The position numbers and the translations under genes are program-made. The notes beneath the pieces were generated by a model. The model was not told the origin of the DNA. It was given only the letters and a program-made list of their open reading frames with translations, and did not search any database. From positions 124,001 through 188,000 of the forward strand of contig JASAMV010007963.1 in NCBI GenBank assembly GCA_030248065.1: a DNA stretch of 64,000 bases, in the 5' to 3' direction. Position 1 is the first letter of the stretch. Each line of letters starts with the position of its first letter. Positions 1-11,455 of this stretch are shown one piece after another. This DNA is from Rhynchonema sp. JSB1_4. Taxonomy: Eukaryota; Nematoda; Chromadorea; Monhysterida; Xyalidae.

Positions 1-525
1 TCAAAACTTCAAACTCCATGCACCTGCTGTTGCAGCCATGCCTACCTGAATAAGATATTTGACTATACGTCGTTGCTGTTAAGGACTATTGCATATTTGG
101 TAGCATCAAACGATGTAGCTTCGAAATAGCTGTTGAACGATATATGACATGCCCATACTATCTGTTACTATGGACAAGAAACAGTCAAAATTCCGAAATC
201 GCACACGGTGACGTGACGGTTCATTCCAGAATCGTCAAAAAAGCATTTTTTAGCCTCTGCTCTTACGCGTGAGAATTTATTGGGTCTTGTCATATATCGT
301 TCGAGAGCTACCCCCGAGATACATACATTGTTTGGTGCTATCACTTTTGCAATAGCTACTAACAACAAGCATCTATAGCTGAATATCATATTCAGGTTAG
401 TATGGCTGCCCCGTGAGATCTGTAGTCCTTGGGGTTTTCGGACCTTGATAGGTTGTCAGACCAGACGTTTCTCTCGATTTTTTGTTTCGAATGCAATGGA
501 ATCCGTGGCCTTTATATGTCACAAT

Positions 526-1304
526 CAGGGTTGGATTAAAAAATTTTTTTATTATCGAACTTTTTTTTTAAAATAAAAAAACTTTTTAAAATTTTTTTTA
601 AAAATCACTTTTTTTTATTCCGGACTCCCAAAAAATTGGTTTCTAGAAAAATGAAATTTCTGAAATCATGTTACTTAGGTATGTTTTGAGGAACACTAAA
701 GAGAACTTCTCCACTGACTTGCATGTTTATGTCGATCACCTGCGATCTGGCCCATTTGGTCATGAACCCCGAATGTAACTCGGTGGGCATACATGTATAT
801 GGGATGATCAACGGGAAGACCAACCTTCTGTTTGTGAATTTGGGGATAAATTTGAAGAGAGATAAAGACTTACACCACACTCATGTTGTGTGACAAAAGC
901 AACAAATGACAAATCCACACATACTGTAAATAGGCGAGCAACGTGGAGTCTGTCGATAGTTTACGTCGATAGCTCAATAACTGTACAGTATACGGTATGG
1001 GGTGTCCTATATTATACATGCAGCGATTGTTGGGATGTCTGGGAACTGTATGAGTCCATTACAACGCCATTTTAAACTGAAATATAAGCGCCGCAGGCGA
1101 TTTTGTTGAGAATGATGAGCAATAAAACGCATGAAAACATACCTTTTTACCTTGAAAAAGTGAGAAAATAACGAAAAAAAGGGGAAAAATAATAAAAAAA
1201 GTGGACTTACTTTTTAAAATTTTAAAATAAAAAAAGTGGCCAACTTTTTTTAAAAAAAAATTTTTTTTACAAAAAAATTTTTACTTTTTTTTAATCCAAC
1301 CCTG
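526..1304. mobile_element. hAT-like non-autonomous element (copy 1)
   Basis: Terminal inverted repeats start CAGGGTTGG and end CCAACCCTG. They are flanked by a perfect 8-bp target duplication, GTCACAAT, at 518-525 and 1305-1312. Subterminal A/T homopolymer blocks (AAAAAATTTTTTT type) sit just inside both ends. No transposase is visible. An 8-bp duplication with a CAGGG terminus is characteristic of the hAT superfamily; the superfamily assignment is inference from these marks. Bases 1-525 hold nothing else I can identify. Confidence 0.85.
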
Positions 1305-1951
1305 GTCACAATTCTGGCGAAGAATCTAACCATCTAGTTTAGTGGCAATTTAACAGATGTTTAGACCTGTCACGGAGCTAGCCGAGCGTTTCAAAATTTA
1401 AAAACCTTATTTTCTGGTACTTTCGACCATGCTCTATTTCACCATTGCATTCTTATTTCTGCAGCGCAAAGCACGGCCTCAAAATTTAGGGTCAAACTTG
1501 TGTTCTCGAGAAATATGGCCGATTTGTGGCACGTTTCGCACCCTCACCGAGTGAGGCAATAATTTTGAGCGACTGAAGTTGTCATGATAAGTTATCCAGA
1601 AGCTGTTGTAATCCTATCCACGTGTTACTTGACCTTCAACTCGTTTGGGGTTTGTGCACCGGTCGTTCCAAAAGATATGGTCGTTTGTGCAAGTTTTTGT
1701 TTTTAATCAGCATATCTTATTTGTGTCCACTTGTGCGCACAAGCTTCGCGCAGCGGTTGGTCATACCGTTGTTCAAAAAAATATACAGTAACTGTTCAGT
1801 TGGAGCACTCAAGTATACCGACCGGCCGGACGACGTTGGTCATACACCATAACATCAAAACATGAACCAATCCATCCCTAACTGAGGTAATAAGTGCGCC
1901 CAATGCAGGCGACTTCACCAACGATAACAAATCATTTCAATGGTTTATGTA

Positions 1952-2171
1952 TAGTCCAACAACAGCTAATGCAGAATTTATGTCCACTGCTTTGCCTGAT
2001 CCGCCAAGCACATAACGCGTGATGCAACATCACTAGCACAGACAGGCAGTCAGCTTGTGTGTGTTGGCTGGCTGCGTGGGTGTGTTTATAATGTTGCATC
2101 ACGAGTTATGTGCTTGGCGGATCAGGCAACGCAGTGGACATAAATTCTCCATTAGCTGTTGTTGGACTGTA
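1952..2171. mobile_element. Hairpin MITE
   Basis: Two nearly perfect inverted arms of about 80 bp (about 1952-2033 and 2088-2171) surround a short spacer, so the whole block could fold into one hairpin. The ends read TAGTCCAAC and GTTGGACTG. It has no coding capacity. The rest of 1313-2828 shows no gene that I can support. Confidence 0.75.
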
Positions 2172-2828
2172 GCATTTCGGGTGGGTGCAGCACTCACGTC
2201 CATAAAAGAGCCACCAGTGTCCACATACGTACGAGGCCCCCTCACATTTACTTGGTGCTTACCAACGGTTGCTCGACAACAAAGTGATTTAATGAGCTTG
2301 TTTTTTTTTGCTCATTTTGGCTGCTGCTGCCATACATGACGGCAAACAGTGTCATAGTTCGGAATCTATTGAAAGCTTTAGATAATATTTGCATATATAC
2401 CGATGCGCTTGTGGATGTCGTTTTTGGTCATTATGTTCAATCGAATCTTTCCCTACCTTGTCTATTTGCAGGTTTTCCCTTGAAAAGTGTCCTTAGTCGG
2501 TCCACGAAACGTTGGGAGTAAAAATATTTGTGTGGTAAAGCGGTCGAAAAGATTCGACTTAACATGGTGAAGCTCTGAGGTGCATTTCGAAAGGACTTTT
2601 GTGACTTTTGTTCATACCGTGCCGAAGATGGGGGATTCTCTTTGAGGGGAGGGCTGAAGAGATTTCAGTTGCTTATGGTGTATACTTCACACCTGCATAG
2701 CCATTGGCATTTTCAACCGTTTCGCATAATAATGCGTAAGGCGTCAACTGACACTTCGCAGCAGCCCAAAAACTAGATCTTTCTTTGAAAATAAAATTTT
2801 TCAGTCAGAACCGTACTCCGTTTACGAC

Positions 2829-5800
2829 ATGAGGCTTGACGAACAACTCGCGCTTATGGCGTTCTTGGACTGGATTGTGATTATTCAAAGTAAGACTGCC
2901 CGCCTGATGTTTACCGGAGCTCATTCACACAACAGTCTCTACACTTGGGCATTCCTCTGCTATATCTGCTTTCACAATGTTCCAGTCGCTTCCGCTTGCA
3001 ACTGCCAACCGTCTAACTGTAGTGCCGTCGGTTTGGTGTCAACATTGATAGATGGACGGTGTTACACTTATGATACGGTTGGTGGTGTTGGTTTGAGATC
3101 TTAAAATCGGTCACAGCGCGGTAGTGCCTGTCCGAAACATGGTTAAACGGAGCTATTGCCAAACAGAACAATAATAACTTTCACGCAGTCCAGCATTTGC
3201 AACCAACCAGAGCGTGGCTTATACAGCACGTCTGCAGATTGTATTCTTACTTTTTTTAGAGTGATCAAAAGACGCACAAAAATGCTGAGCAAGTTTGTCA
3301 CACTGGATTTGCTGAATTGGGTTCGGGTGAGCTGCTCTATGCGGGCAATCAAACGCTGAACTCGATCTTGATCGGTGATCTGGTGTGTGTTTCAATGCTT
3401 CCTACTTAATCTCACATTTCTACCGATTTCTTGAAAACAAAAAGTTTAAAACCTCACGTTAGGGTCTGCCGACCTTTGTTTGGACTGCAGCGCGACAATA
3501 CAATCAACTGGATGAACCGGGAGGCAATTGGTATTGGTATGACAACGTGACCAAACCGGCCATCCCACTTGCAGGTGCAATTTATTGGTTGAGTTTAAGT
3601 TTGTTTAACAAAATTAAAAGAGCGGCTACTACACTCAGATACACAAGTTGGTCGTAGCAAAGTCGCCCACAGAAAAGCTAGGTTTTACCTATGATGAAAA
3701 CCTGAAAGTCAGTTAGAAATATTTGTGTTCGCACTGCTGAACTTTACATCTACTCATATTTTTCTTTACTCATATAATGCTTGAATTTCTGACGTAGTGG
3801 TGTTGCACATGTTTTTCTGCACCTTATTCTTGTGAATTAATTTTCAATATTCCCCATGATATTCTCGACTTGCCTAAAATCTGAAAGAAAGAAAGAAATC
3901 TGGATGATGAGAGTGCTTGGCTTTGGAAAATTTCGTACGATTATGATGACTACATTTTTACTCATTCCTAGATGGTTGGTCTGTTGATCGTAATTTTGCG
4001 ACTTTGGTGATCCATATTATTGTGCGACAGTTCTGTCCCGGGGCACAGGTTCAGGACCGGCCACTCAGGCCAGATTGGAGCCTAAGCCTATAAATATACT
4101 GGCCTGAATCGGCCGGGCTTGAAAAACTGGGCCCAAAAAGTTCGGGGCTGAAAGTTCCGGGCCTGAAAAGTCGCGGAATACCTCAATATGTCTCGCTTAT
4201 TAAAGTTCACATGTCGGAGTCTCGTGCCAAATCGAGATAGTGATTGGCCAGGCTACTTTATGAGACAAATTTGTATCTGAGTGGATCGTACCTTCAATGA
4301 TTTTACACAGGCAACGATAGTATTTGGAGGCCGCCGACCGAGCCGAACGGCAACGACACGCTTGACGCCGCCAGATTGTACACAGTGACAAGCCAGCTCA
4401 CCGACAAAAACCACACACTCGCACAGTCGTATGTCTGTGAATTCTGCTGTGATCCAGCTGGTGCGTGAATGTAAGGCAACTTTATACACATTCTCTCGTT
4501 GCGATACGCGCAACATTTTCTTGCGCGTTGATTGGCGACATGTGTGCGACCAACAGCCAATCAGCGCGCCAGAAATTGTTGCGTGTATCGCAACGAGACA
4601 AAGTATAAAGTGGCCGACAAAGTATGAGGCTGACATCAGATCAATGACTTGTCAATAATTCCTTAAGTAGTTACAACTCAAAAACCCATCAAAAGAATAC
4701 CTGATGTGACCACCTAGTTGGAAACCACGTTGAACGACATCAAGCGTGGTCATCGGCCTGGATAGGACCGGTCATGCCTTGGTGTGGTGATTTTAGTTAA
4801 GGAGACGAAATTCACTGATACACTTTAGCTCGACCAGCCTGAAAAATTTTGTTCATTCTTTAAGTGGTTTCCAACTATAGTTGGTCGGAACACGTAATGT
4901 GTTTGGTGGATTTTTGAGTTATAACTATTTAAGAAATATATTTGCAACACCAGCAAACACCAGTGTGGAGTTGAAACAGTGGTCTGCCACATGGCACGCG
5001 CTTATTTTCTAAGTGCCGAGCCCAAGAAGGTCAAATACAATAAGTAACTCTGACAGAGCACACAATGGAGACTAATTCAGAATTTTTTCCTAAAAAATAA
5101 TAGGCCCCCGTCTACAGATAATTTCAGTGTAAAGTTTCATTTCAAAAAGCCCTGTGAATTCTCCGGTAAATAGCACTAAGCGTCGAGCGGATGATTCGAG
5201 TCGAGCAGACCACTGAGTTTGAAACCGCGCCAAGAGTTCATATTGCTCAACTGCCGTGAATTGAAATGCGCAATGATTGACATAATTCACTGTTTCAGGC
5301 CCAACAATCAACCTGGATGTGAACCAAGGCGTCGCCACTGCCTTTGTCACCCGAGCCTTCGATCAGACCGCCGACAGCACGGCGATTGTGCACACGGACA
5401 CGAACGCAGCCGACGTGCTGTTTTGTGGTTGGCTATGTGTTTTGGGCTGTGTCAAAGTTCGAAGTCAAGAATACTTACCATACGATGACCGCTATGTATT
5501 AGTCGCACAATGGCTATCTACGGGTGGAATTATAGTTGGGTCGTGACCACAATTTTTCGGCGCACTGACCCGCCGACCATTCTGGTCGCTCACACCCTGA
5601 GCGCGACCAACTATAACTGGGTGTCGACGACCTCAGGCTGCGACCTACTGCGACCACCAAAAATGGTCGCGACCACGAGTTGAAAAAATTCAACTTTGCA
5701 AGTGGTCGTCGGCTATCAAATCGATATGCATTGCCGGAATTTGTTTCGTAAGGGAGTCCCTAGTTTTTATAATTTTTTTCTGACCAAAACCAGCCGTTCT

Positions 5801-6931
5801 CAACTGCCAGAATTCATGCAGCAGGCCTGCCTAAGCCTCGGGGCCAGAGCCCTTCTATTTATTCATTTTCTCTTTCTATTCGTTGCGACCAGCTGCGACC
5901 ACGCGCCCAAACGACCACGCGACTTGGTGCCCAAAACCAACGCAAGATTTGGGCGCTTGGTCGTTGACAACCTTTTGGGCGCAACAGGTCGTCGACCAAC
6001 TATAATTCTATAAAGAATCCATCCAAAAAATTTCCTGATTGGTAAGGCACGTCTCGCTGCAGATCACAAGCGTTCTATTTATATTTTTTCCAAGACATTT
6101 CTGACGTTATTACAGTGAAGCTGCTTGAACACAGTGAGCTTGACCAACCCTGGTCGTGCAGTATGAACAGCAAAATTAACGCCAGTACAAATGGGGCTCT
6201 GCAACCAAAATCCAACCATGTGTGGTCCTAATGCAAAATGCACCATTGTTTTGCAGCGAGATATAATGCGGCTGTTAGTGATTGCCAGTGTTCTATAATT
6301 CATCGAACAAACACATTCAATTACTGCTCAATAGGTGACATCAATCTTGCTGATCAGGCCTGTCAGGCCCTGCTTTGGTCACGCGACTTTTTGTGTTCAG
6401 GATTAATATTTGAAATTTACTGAGAGCTTTTCATTTTTTTTCATTCGCCGTCGCGGAGCGACTTTGTTAATCGAAATCAAACGGTGTCAGTAAATGACGA
6501 AATATGCTGAATACAAGGAGTCACGTGACCAAAGGCAAGAACTGACCGGGCCCGCTCGATCAACATTCAGACGTTCGATATCGCCGCCCATTGAGAAGTT
6601 GAATTTGTTTCTTGATTCTTGATCAATCAGGATCACTATCAACCGCGTCAAATTTGTTGGGCATAATTAATGGTCACGACCAGTGTTGGATTGCTGGGCA
6701 ATGCATGTCCGTTAGGATGGGACCACATATTCTGATGCATGGTTGCAACCACAGATTTCAAAAAATAGCCCGTAATCTGCAGGTCGCTTGTGCGCAGTTA
6801 ATCGCCATGTTTGCGATTCAATCAGCTACGATGCTTCAATTACGACATGCCGTCTCCACAACGCCACCTACAGTCAGACTAGTATTGTGATCAATCAGAC
6901 TGGGTACACGTTCTATGATGTCATCTACTGA
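2829..6931 (+). CDS. Secreted C-type lectin-like domain protein
   Basis: Six exons join in phase: 2829-2889, 2986-3077, 3260-3382, 3463-3574, 5299-5427 and 6798-6931, giving 216 residues. Exon 1 and the start of exon 2 encode a hydrophobic signal sequence (LALMAFLDWIVII) ending near IASA, followed by a Cys-rich stretch (CNCQPSNC). The body has the C-type lectin-like order: DGRCYTYDT, then AEQVC, then a tryptophan-rich core (GGNWYWYDN), then a late Cys (ADVLFC) and a short Cys-containing tail ending in FYDVIY. No EPN/QPD calcium-sugar motif is clear, so carbohydrate binding cannot be claimed. The protein is probably extracellular. Introns 4 and 5 (1.7 and 1.4 kb) are enlarged by several foldback elements. 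The exon 5/6 junction is the least certain, but phase and Cys spacing fit. Similar secreted CTLD proteins are very numerous in nematodes. Confidence 0.78.
4036..4190. repeat. Dispersed repeat, copy 1 (second copy near 18060-18210)
   Basis: This stretch in intron 4 of the lectin gene contains a run of short GGCCTGAAAA-like words. It is similar to 18060-18210, which lies in an intron of receptor gene B. Both end near GTCGCGGAATA. No terminal repeats or coding capacity are visible, and the class is unknown. Confidence 0.55.
4455..4940. repeat. Two adjacent hairpin repeats in an intron
   Basis: Positions 4455-4620 form one inverted repeat, with arms containing CTCGTTGCGATACGCGCAAC and its near complement. 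Positions 4662-4940 form a second, with arms TTAAGTAGTTACAACTCA and TGAGTTATAACTATTTAAG. Both lie in intron 4 of the lectin gene. They look like foldback MITEs, without clear target duplications. Confidence 0.6.
5527..6008. mobile_element. TIR element in lectin intron 5
   Basis: The ends read GAATTATAGTTGG and CCAACTATAATTC. The interior is rich in GTCGCGACC-type words in both orientations, as in a degenerate palindrome. It lies wholly inside the intron between lectin exons 5 and 6. Positions 6010-6150 also resemble the interior of the variant element at 37645-37930. Confidence 0.6.
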
Positions 6932-7383
6932 CGAGTTGGGCTGGTAGAAATGTGTTTGTGTGTGATTTTGGAAATTTGCTTCTGCACCACATATACTGTA
7001 CATACGTATGTACTTGCTTTTGCATACACATGTTTTTTTTCGCTTCGTTTTGGCTGCCACTGAAGCGCATAGATTGAAACCTTCATGCATGCTAGTTCCT
7101 ATTTTATCCTGCATGTGACGTTCAAAGGTTCTTTTTAGAGCCAACCAAAGCACCACAGCACATGGTATTAGCGCAGTACCATATCCTTGACTATTGACAT
7201 AGATCAGCATGATGTGACAATGAAATTTTATTTCGAATATCGCTATCGACGATAAAATGAGCTCACGGAAAATTCAAGAGAAGTAAAATAACGGAGCACT
7301 GAAATACATATACGCCCGTTCACATTCGAAAAACTTCTCAAAAAATAATGCATGTAACAGTCGCAACTTATTAAATCACTTGG

Positions 7384-8023
7384 TCACACAAATCCTTGAT
7401 TATTTTTATGCCCCGAGTGTGGTGCACCTCCGCCTCCGGATGCGCCCCGGAAATCGCCTGAACTCATTTCGCCGCCCTGAAATTGCGCGAATTTGTTGCC
7501 TTCTTTAGCTGTCGGGTCAGATATCAAAATATTGTCCTTCGCTGCCCGGATATACGAGAACTTTGGGAATAATATTTCGGTAATTTGGCCGAAATGGAGT
7601 CTGTCGCTTTCACACAGAATTCCTCAAGCTGGCTGACTGTGCAAAATACTTGCTTTGTCTGCCTGTATGATTGGTGTGTCGTTCGTTCGCAACAGTTTCC
7701 CGAAACTGAATTTTTTCGAACTTGCATTGATATCCAAACTCAATGCTGGACACTCGTTTCCCTGCATGTGAAAACACAATAAAACTGGAAGCATAACCAA
7801 CCCGAATGATCAGATCGCAAACGCAAGAACATTTGATCTGCGCTTCGTGAATGAACAAACAATGATTTCGCGTCAGCTGTCGACAGAACAGTTTTCGTGT
7901 GAGCGGAGCGATGAAGAAAACGACGGGGTCGAACAGCTCCGACGGTGGACAGGATTGTGATTCACAGATATGGATCAAACACACCGTGAAAATTAGTGAA
8001 GCTGTGACGATTATTGGCTTCAT
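7384..8023 (-). CDS. Putative secreted protein, structure unresolved
   Basis: The ATG at 8023 opens a frame whose first ~23 residues look like a signal peptide (MKPIIVTASLIFTVCLIHIC), followed by SCPPSELFDP and several Cys. A separate downstream open stretch in another frame ends at 7384 and encodes a Gly/Ser-rich tail (SSGDFRGASGGGGAPHSGH). I could not fix the introns between them. A donor near CGG|GTTGGT, an acceptor after TTTCACATGCAG and a GC-type donor GCAAGT are visible but do not give one convincing join. I recognise no family. It could be a real short gene or two chance frames. Confidence 0.35.
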
Positions 8024-8093
8024 GTTGATTTATGCCTGGTGTTAAAATTAGGCAGGTATAATCTTTCCTTATTATATTGGTCCAAACAACCAC

Positions 8094-8332
8094 TCAACGT
8101 GCGATGCAGTTGCTCCTAGCTAAGGTCGAAATTGTGCGATTCGCCTTGAAAATGCAAAGAAAGAGAAATCAGACGTCACAAGCCACGTAAGAAGCCGGCG
8201 CACGAAACAATGTTTCAGACTTCTGATGACGTTGGCGGCGTGCGTGTCACGTGTAATTTCTCTTTGTTTGCGTTTTCAAGGTGAGTCGTGGATTTTCGAC
8301 CTCAGCTAGGAGTTGGCTTACAACGTTGAAAC
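8094..8332. repeat. Hairpin MITE
   Basis: Inverted arms start near CAACGTGCGATGCAG and end near GGCTTACAACGTTG. Inner complements (CTTGAAAATGCAAAGAAAG against CTTTGTTTGCGTTTTCAAG) pair over most of the length. It lies immediately upstream of the putative gene on the minus strand. Confidence 0.6.
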
Positions 8333-8628
8333 GGCTTCCTTTGACTCGCATAAGAAGGAAATACTATATATTTCTTGAGGGGCGAGGTTATTCTCAAAAA
8401 AATCGGGCAGAAGAAGGTGCTGTTTGTCACAAACTTCGGCTTGCTTTCCGCTGCGTAAGAGCAACATTTCATTTTTCCACATGTGCGCTGCTGTTTTGTG
8501 AATTTTCTCAGCACGTGGGGTGCTCAGCAGGGGGTCGCATTTGCGTTTTATAAAGTGCGCATCACTTTTTGCAGGAGGTGACGCTTTGCAATTTTTTGCT
8601 TTGTTTGCCGCCACTGAAACGTTTCAGC

Positions 8629-8853
8629 ATGATACTCCATGTCATCAGCATAATACTCCTTGCTTTCACTTGGGCGAAATTAACAACATTGCATGACGAT
8701 AATCAGACAAACTTTTACACAGGGCGAAACAGTGCGCCAACTAATATCACTAAATGCAACACAAGCAAAATTTGCCAAAGTATCTACAGTATACCAACTC
8801 CACGCCAAGTCAACGCCATCAAAGTTGATGCGGCCCTATGTTCATTACTGTAG
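8629..8853 (+). CDS. Possible small secreted protein
   Basis: A single 74-residue frame starts MILHVISIILLAFTWAKL, a plausible signal peptide. It has two N-glycosylation sequons (NQT, NIT) and three Cys. There is no family match and no splice evidence. The AT-rich neighbourhood makes a chance frame possible. From 8854 to 10476 I see no other gene I can support. Confidence 0.25.
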   Translation: MILHVISIILLAFTWAKLTTLHDDNQTNFYTGRNSAPTNITKCNTSKICQSIYSIPTPRQVNAIKVDAALCSLL

Positions 8854-10476
8854 TCAAATTCTCAAAATTCGGCGAAAGGCTTTGGAGCACCTTGTTAAAT
8901 CAGGGTCTGTCGTTATGTGCGTTGTTACTGCAAGACAAAAGGAAAACGCCTGCCAATCTTATCGGCTCATTTTGAGACATTTTGCAACCATTTTCAGCTT
9001 CATGATAAGAAGTCCATGAAATTTCAAGGACTAGATCTGGTCTTATGTTTGCACAATTTATCAAAATGATCAACAACAACAACAGCCACACAGTTTTACA
9101 ACACGTTTACCACTTTCACAAATTAACCACCGCCCGCTGTGATTGGCAGCTTTTGTTACAGCCGGTTAAATAGCACCTACACACAGACCAATTTGGTTTC
9201 CAGCTGAGATTGAATATCATGCGGAGACTTCTCTTGGTGCAATTTCGGTTCACTTTGGTCCTTCTGGAACCGGGGATTGCGAACGGGAACTTGCCAAAAA
9301 ATACAACAGAATTACTATCTCGCGGGCTGTTAATATCAAGAGAACGGAAGAAGCGTTGATCCTCGCGTGCTGCGTCTGTAGAACAATGAAACAAGAACAG
9401 CAGGTATGTAGACTTCACGCGAAATGTCACGTCAAGGCTACAGTCACCCAAGGTACCCAAGCCTGATGTGTTGTTTAGAAAACTGAGGTTGTGTTTTACG
9501 CTCATTTAGGAATGTTTGACCATGCTTGTGAAATGAATTTGAAAAACAACGTTGGTCAGAAGCCTGTTTCTGTCCAATATTTCTCTCACAAAAAATCGTG
9601 ACATTGGAGAAGATTTTCTTTGAATCTTGAATCACTATGTATGTTAGATTCCTTGACCCTCCGGACAGAGCCCAAGGTCATTTTCGGTTAACCAATGTGA
9701 CCACTACCTCAACTGACCATAAAGGTGATGTACAGCTATACAACCGCGCACAACAAAACAACCTAGCGATGCACAATAAGTCATAAAATGACGGAAGCCC
9801 TCTCAAAACGCACGCGCACAAAAGGTGTTCTAAAGGTGGTCAACCTGGTATTTATGAAACTGTGACAAAAAGTGTAGTGTCAACAACGAATGTCTCTCCA
9901 CAGGCTTGTGGGTATTTGTAAATGTAGCACAGACTGACCCTATTTTTGTCCCCCATTGGCGCATGGCAGAACAAGAGCATGAGTGACCTGTCGTCACTTA
10001 CATTTTCACTCTGTGGTTACATGCTCTTTTTGAGATTGCGCGTTGCGCTATCATAACGATAGTGTAAACAGACGTGAACTACTGTAATGTTTGTGATGTG
10101 GTTGTTTTACGGTTGAATAAACTTCAGTCGCGTTTAGCCAGCTTAATATCGGTCGGACTGTTTCAAATGAATCAAAAATAGCTGAAGCTCCCACTGTATT
10201 ATCGTAGAACAGCAGGAAATGAAGCGCTCTGGGTCCTAATCCGCTGCGTGAATGCAGCCGTTATTGTACCTTTGCATTGTCCTTTCTCCACAGCACCTGG
10301 TCGCAATAAATGCAGATGCATAAAAAAGGTCGAATGCAAAACAAATATCTCACTTGCTACATTTGTATTATTGTCCTACATACATCATCTAGAGGCATCG
10401 TATCAGTGTTTAGTGCATTTGTGTTTCGATTTTTCAGCCAAATAATTGGACACAACATTAGCGCTGATTTCCCAAA

Positions 10477-10741
10477 ATGCTTCTGGCTCAAGACGTGTGG
10501 CTGAGATTTGGCTTCGTGGTGAGTGCACGTTGGAAACGTTCTTGTCTATTCAAAATCATGTGTTTCGTTTCTCCTATACCCAATTTTGCTAATATTGTGT
10601 TTTTTAAATTGAGACCATTTCTCTCAGGCCACCCTATGCGCGGCACAAGGACTGATCAGGAACGACGTTACCCAACCACCCAATGTTGAATGCATGTCCG
10701 ATCACATGGTGATGAAATTTGAAACCGAGGAGCCTTTCCAG
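10477..10741 (+). CDS. ZP-domain (cuticlin-like) protein, first two exons only
   Basis: Exons 10477-10518 and 10628-10741 join in phase and end at a good donor (CAG|GTGAGT), giving 52 residues. The first ~22 residues are a possible signal peptide (FGFVATLCAAQG). They are followed by NDVTQPPNVECMSD and KFETEEPFQ, which match the start of the ZP domain of nematode cuticlins: a first Cys, then a beta-strand ending in an xxPFxG-type motif. In such proteins the next exon normally begins with Gly and a VKG-like strand. I find no such exon before the receptor gene at 11456, nor an obvious one further right. The gene is therefore either cut off by rearrangement or has a very long intron. ZP cuticlins are secreted or membrane-anchored matrix proteins of the nematode cuticle. 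Confidence 0.6.
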
Positions 10742-11455
10742 GTGAGTTTAACCGTTACTCTTCAATTTCAAAAGATGCGCCATGCCGAAAAAGGGACACC
10801 CACACTCGGTTTATCGCACGTTTGTTATCTTTTTGCGCTTAACAACGGCATCTCTGCAAACCCCCGATTATAAGTTCCGCCAAAGTTGCTGACTAATTGC
10901 CTTGGCGCCAGAACTCCTGTTTTGTTATTGCAAAGGGCAAGTCACGTGCGCTTCGCATATGAATGCGCGAACATTTTTTCCGGTTTTGGACCTTTGAACT
11001 TGGACATTCGAACATTTTTTGGGATAAACCTTATTCGCTTTGCCCAGTATTGCCGACCGATTCCAGTCGGTGACGAAGCATGGCGTTTTTTTCAAACAAG
11101 GAAATCCGGGCTGTATGTATACATCTTCTAAAGCGCGTTTTCACGCATCCTGTGGATGAGAGATATGCGGAAATGTACGTGTGAAACTGGCCCCATGCGC
11201 TTGGGATATTCACCGGAACCACGTGGTTCAAATGCTCATGTTACGCTGCTTGTTTATTGTTCCATTTGACGGTTTTGCACTGTATATGCGACATGCCAAC
11301 GTGTTTAATTTGCGCGCAAGTTTCAGATTTCAGACATCAGATCAAATACAGAAGAAACTGTGCAAAAATGTTCCTCCGGTTGAAGCTTAATTGTTAACTG
11401 CTTCTGTTGATGAAGAAACAGTTGTGAGCATATTATTGCGAAGAGAGTACCATCA

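Noticed and set aside
9219..9359. 46-codon plus-strand frame with a hydrophobic start and a dibasic end, as in a neuropeptide precursor
   Set aside because: Too short, no amidation or repeated peptide, and no conserved context; chance is likely.
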